Assembly: GCA_900554775.1 (NCBI GenBank)
Contig: USIK01000048.1
Location: 1 to 6,121, forward strand
Direction: 5' to 3'
DNA: 6,121 nt
DNA from: an uncultured Oscillospiraceae bacterium
GTDB lineage: Bacteria; Bacillota; Clostridia; Oscillospirales; Acutalibacteraceae
Below are positions 3,831 through 6,121 of the stretch, in pieces. The notes under the pieces were generated by a model. The model was given only the letters and a program-made list of their open reading frames with translations, searched no databases and was not told the origin of the DNA. How positions within the stretch are numbered: the stretch's first letter is position 1; each line of letters begins with the position of its first letter. The translations under genes were made by a program, and so were the position numbers.

Positions 3831-6121
3831 TTATTCGTGGCTTTTTTTGGATTTATCCTTATATTTTTTAACTAAAGCCCAAATAACTGCAATTATTATA
3901 AGCAAAATCATGATAATCAGGATAAGTTTTAGCGCACTTCCCAAGCGAGTTGTGCTGTTGTCGGTCTTTCTGAACTTATTAGTTCCTGAATTCGAGCTGC
4001 CTGTTAAAGCCTCGCCTTCGTCAAAACTGTTTGAAGAGTTATTTTTATTTCCCGAGAAATTTGATTCCTTCTTATTGCCCGAGCCGCCAATGCTTCCAAG
4101 AGTGTAATTAGTGAGCATTGAAACATTCGAGTCAAACGCATCTATAAGAGAAGATCTTCCCGGCTGGATGGATCTGTTCGCAACTATTCCGATCGGGCTT
4201 AAAGACGAAGTTTCAAGCGAAGTCACGGAGTTGCCCATATTAAGAGTTAAGAAATTGAGTTTGCCGTCTGAATTTTCGTGAATTCCCGAAGGATTTTCAA
4301 AGTAAGCCATGTTAGGCGTCGGGAGGTGAATCACAATGGTTTTTCCTTCAGGGAGAGTATACCTGCGGTCGGTTAAAGTATCCCAAAGGTAAACATCATA
4401 AAGCGAAAGAATATATTCTGAACTTAGTTTGCCGTAAATTCTCGTGCATGCGTCAAGATCTGTGTCAATTGGGTTTGCGATCAATTTTATGTTCCAGTCA
4501 ATGCCTTCAGCAGTCACTCCATTGTAGGTGTGAATGATATCTGCAACCTTCTTTTGCAGTTGCTCAAGAACATAATGGTTTCCAACGCTTGATTTTTCAG
4601 CATCGCTTAAATTGTTGTAATCCCTCACCGCTTGAATTATTTGTTCAAGGTCGGTGTCGTCATTAATATCTGTTGGGAGCGAACTAATGGTTTCAATAAC
4701 TTCGGCCACATCAGTTTTGCCTATTCCAACGACTGTTACAGTTTTGTTTTCAGTTACCGTTTCAACGGTATAATACTCATTGTCATCCGCTGAAAGCTCT
4801 TGGTTTCCAAGCATTACTTTGATGTTTGAATTTGCATACAGCGGATAAAGGTTAACCTTGAAACTCAAGCTTCCGCCGTATTCAACTTCGTTTTCTCCGG
4901 TTATAACTTTGCCGTCTTTGTTGTAATAATCTATTCCTTCGTCTTTCGTAAGCGTGATTGTGTACTTATTTTTGTTTACATTCGCAACTCTTATAGTTAT
5001 ATCCTGAGTGATGTTTTGAATCAAATATCTATCAGAAGCTAATTTTTGAATTTTAACTTCGCTTTGGCCGCTTTCATTTGTAACAATGTAAGCGCCTTGA
5101 ATAGATTCCGAATGAGCGTCATCAATTTTTATTGAAAATTCAAAGTTTTTGCCATAACTAACTTTAAAATCACCAGTGATAACCGAACCAACTTCATTAT
5201 AGTAAGTCACGCCGTCAATAGGAATAAATTTCAAACTATAAAATATTTCGTCAATATTCTCAACGGTTATGGTGTAATTATCTTTGATATTCGTGAGTTT
5301 ATATTGACCCAGAGAATTCTTTTCAAGGGTTATTTTTTCACCCGAAGCCGAAGTAGCCTGAACAACTGTGCTTTCTCCCATTTGGTAGCCTTCTTTTTCT
5401 CTGATCTTAAAGTAGCAGCTGCCGCCGTAAGAAACCGACACATTGTCGCTCATTTCCTTTTCTTCGCCATCTGTTATAAGCGAGTAATCAACATAATCAT
5501 TTTTACTAAAGTTAACAAAATAGCTGTTCACCGAATGGCCCGAAACTTTAACTGTGTAATTATCAGTGATATTCGTTATTTTGTAATAACCTGAAACTTT
5601 GTGCAAAGTTTCAACAAGTTCATCGCCTTTATAAAGCCCAACGGTAAGATTCGAATTGCTGTATCTGTCACTTAGCTTTATAGCAAAAGCAATATTCGAA
5701 CCATAATCAGCACTTAGAGAAGAAATTTCATCGCCTTGCTCATTCAAATAACTAAGAACAGGTTCTACGGAAGAATCCACAGTGGAGTCTTTTTTGGCCG
5801 GTTCAAAAGTTACAGTTTTTATCTCTTTGTTTATATTTCCTGAAATTGTCATACTCTTCTGAACACCGGTTTCATTTTTATCTTTATCTTTATTAACAAT
5901 GGTGTAAATTTTGTAATTTGCATTTGTTGTGGTGTCAATATCAAACATATTAGAAAATTCATTTGAGCCTTCTTCAATTGCTTCCGAGCCTTCCACAGTT
6001 GCTCTTAATTTGAATGTTTCTAAATGATATCCCGTGGAAGCTTTAACTGCAAATTGGTATTTGTAGCCATATTCGCAAGAAATTTTGCCTTGAATTTTCT
6101 TGTCTTCCGCCACTTGATTTC
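3831..6121 (-). CDS. large repeat-bearing surface protein with C-terminal membrane anchor (N-terminal part outside window)
   Basis: The frame is open through the right edge: Asn and Gln codons precede the GTG at 6113, so that GTG is not a demonstrated start, and any signal peptide lies outside. Numbering from that GTG, 760 residues are visible. Residues 1-100 are beta-rich and may hold a more divergent repeat. Residues 101-466 hold four repeats of about 92 residues. Residues about 469-526 match the helical linker common in Clostridia surface proteins (VIETISSLP...AVRDYNNLSDAEKSSV). About 535-645 form a beta-rich domain with the YDVYLWDTLT...LPEGKTIVIHLPTP pattern and an ending (SLSPIGIVA) typical of such proteins. 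A Ser/Asn/Gly-rich stalk (about 671-722) leads to a transmembrane helix (727-748) and a Lys-rich tail. There is no LPXTG, so the protein is probably held by its membrane helix, with the bulk outside. Adhesion or cell-wall binding is a guess; the ligand is unknown. Confidence 0.88.
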   Translation of the reverse strand, partial: NQVAEDKKIQGKISCEYGYKYQFAVKASTGYHLETFKLRATVEGSEAIEEGSNEFSNMFDIDTTTNANYKIYTIVNKDKDKNETGVQKSMTISGNINKEIKTVTFEPAKKDSTVDSSVEPVLSYLNEQGDEISSLSADYGSNIAFAIKLSDRYSNSNLTVGLYKGDELVETLHKVSGYYKITNITDNYTVKVSGHSVNSYFVNFSKNDYVDYSLITDGEEKEMSDNVSVSYGGSCYFKIREKEGYQMGESTVVQATSASGEKITLEKNSLGQYKLTNIKDNYTITVENIDEIFYSLKFIPIDGVTYYNEVGSVITGDFKVSYGKNFEFSIKIDDAHSESIQGAYIVTNESGQSEVKIQKLASDRYLIQNITQDITIRVANVNKNKYTITLTKDEGIDYYNKDGKVITGENEVEYGGSLSFKVNLYPLYANSNIKVMLGNQELSADDNEYYTVETVTENKTVTVVGIGKTDVAEVIETISSLPTDINDDTDLEQIIQAVRDYNNLSDAEKSSVGNHYVLEQLQKKVADIIHTYNGVTAEGIDWNIKLIANPIDTDLDACTRIYGKLSSEYILSLYDVYLWDTLTDRRYTLPEGKTIVIHLPTPNMAYFENPSGIHENSDGKLNFLTLNMGNSVTSLETSSLSPIGIVANRSIQPGRSSLIDAFDSNVSMLTNYTLGSIGGSGNKKESNFSGNKNNSSNSFDEGEALTGSSNSGTNKFRKTDNSTTRLGSALKLILIIMILLIIIAVIWALVKKYKDKSKKSHE
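3870..3935 (-). other. C-terminal transmembrane anchor of the surface protein
   Basis: Residues 727-748 are an uninterrupted run of Ile, Leu, Ala, Val and Met with one Trp, long enough to span a membrane. They are followed by a tail of 12 residues with six lysines (KKYKDKSKKSHE). The positive-inside rule places the tail in the cytoplasm and the repeats outside. A sortase motif before the helix is absent. Confidence 0.85.
4716..5813 (-). repeat. four tandem ~92-residue protein repeats within the surface protein
   Basis: Four units occupy residues about 101-197, 198-291, 292-383 and 384-466 (numbered from the GTG at 6113). Each contains a central Tyr-Gly at 137, 229, 320 and 412, a spacing of 92, 91 and 92. 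Each closes with a similar strand: YKITNITDNYTVKV, YKLTNIKDNYTITV, YLIQNITQDITIRV and YTVETVTENKTVTV. Units 3 and 4 also share a YYN...GxVITG segment. The repeats are clear in protein but diverged in DNA, so the duplication is old and recombination between units is unlikely. The pattern suggests an all-beta, Ig-like or related sandwich fold; the exact family is not identified. Confidence 0.85.

Noticed and set aside
3831..4100. LPXTG-type sortase signal at the C-terminus of the surface protein
   Set aside because: The residues before the membrane helix read TTRLGSALK; no LPXTG, NPXTG or similar motif is present, so a plain membrane anchor is the better reading.
3847..5594. Plus-strand open frames within the surface-protein gene (3847-4107 and 5304-5594)
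   Set aside because: They are shadows of the repeat-bearing protein on the other strand; the hydrophobic stretches come from antisense reading of its membrane helix and beta strands.
6111..6113. GTG at 6113 as the start of the surface protein
   Set aside because: The frame continues open to the window edge, no SD is visible upstream, and a surface protein needs a signal peptide that is not present after this codon.

Overview
The window looks like chromosomal DNA of a low-GC Gram-positive bacterium, most likely a member of the Clostridia. Base composition is AT-rich, Shine-Dalgarno sequences are of the GAGG/GGAGG type, promoters resemble sigma-A (TTGACA/TATAAT), and the proteins read as Firmicutes versions: a ComM-type Mg-chelatase-like ATPase, a class II fructose-bisphosphate aldolase, a DacF-like D,D-carboxypeptidase and a repeat-bearing surface protein with a Lys-rich tail. 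No genus can be assigned from the sequence alone.

Left part (1-1083): the C-terminal end of a comM/yifB gene enters from the left edge. A weak hairpin follows, then a small stand-alone flavin-type (PPOX-family) protein with a strong ribosome binding site. A good bidirectional intrinsic terminator separates this gene from a tRNA-Thr(CGT) on the minus strand.

Middle (1084-3327): two divergent sigma-A-like promoters with -35 boxes 21 bases apart drive the tRNA leftward and fba rightward. fba (glycolytic class II aldolase) is followed after 30 bases, with no visible terminator, by a secreted penicillin-binding-protein-5-like D,D-carboxypeptidase, so the two are probably co-transcribed. The carboxypeptidase carries SAD where the family has SxN.

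Right part (3328-6121, minus strand): a small XRE-type regulator converges on the carboxypeptidase with only two bases between the stop codons. The strong SD of the regulator overlaps its only canonical start codon, so its true start may be an AUC or AUU codon. Upstream of it, on the same strand, lies the 3' part of a large surface protein that runs off the right edge. This has four diverged ~92-residue beta-type repeats, a helical linker domain, a second beta-rich domain, a low-complexity stalk and one C-terminal transmembrane helix, with no LPXTG sorting signal. The regulator has its own extended -10 promoter in the 81-base gap.

No CRISPR array, insertion sequence, integrase or phage gene is visible. 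Most of the window is ordinary housekeeping DNA. The parts least explained are the surface protein, the start of the XRE gene, and the altered active-site motif of the carboxypeptidase.
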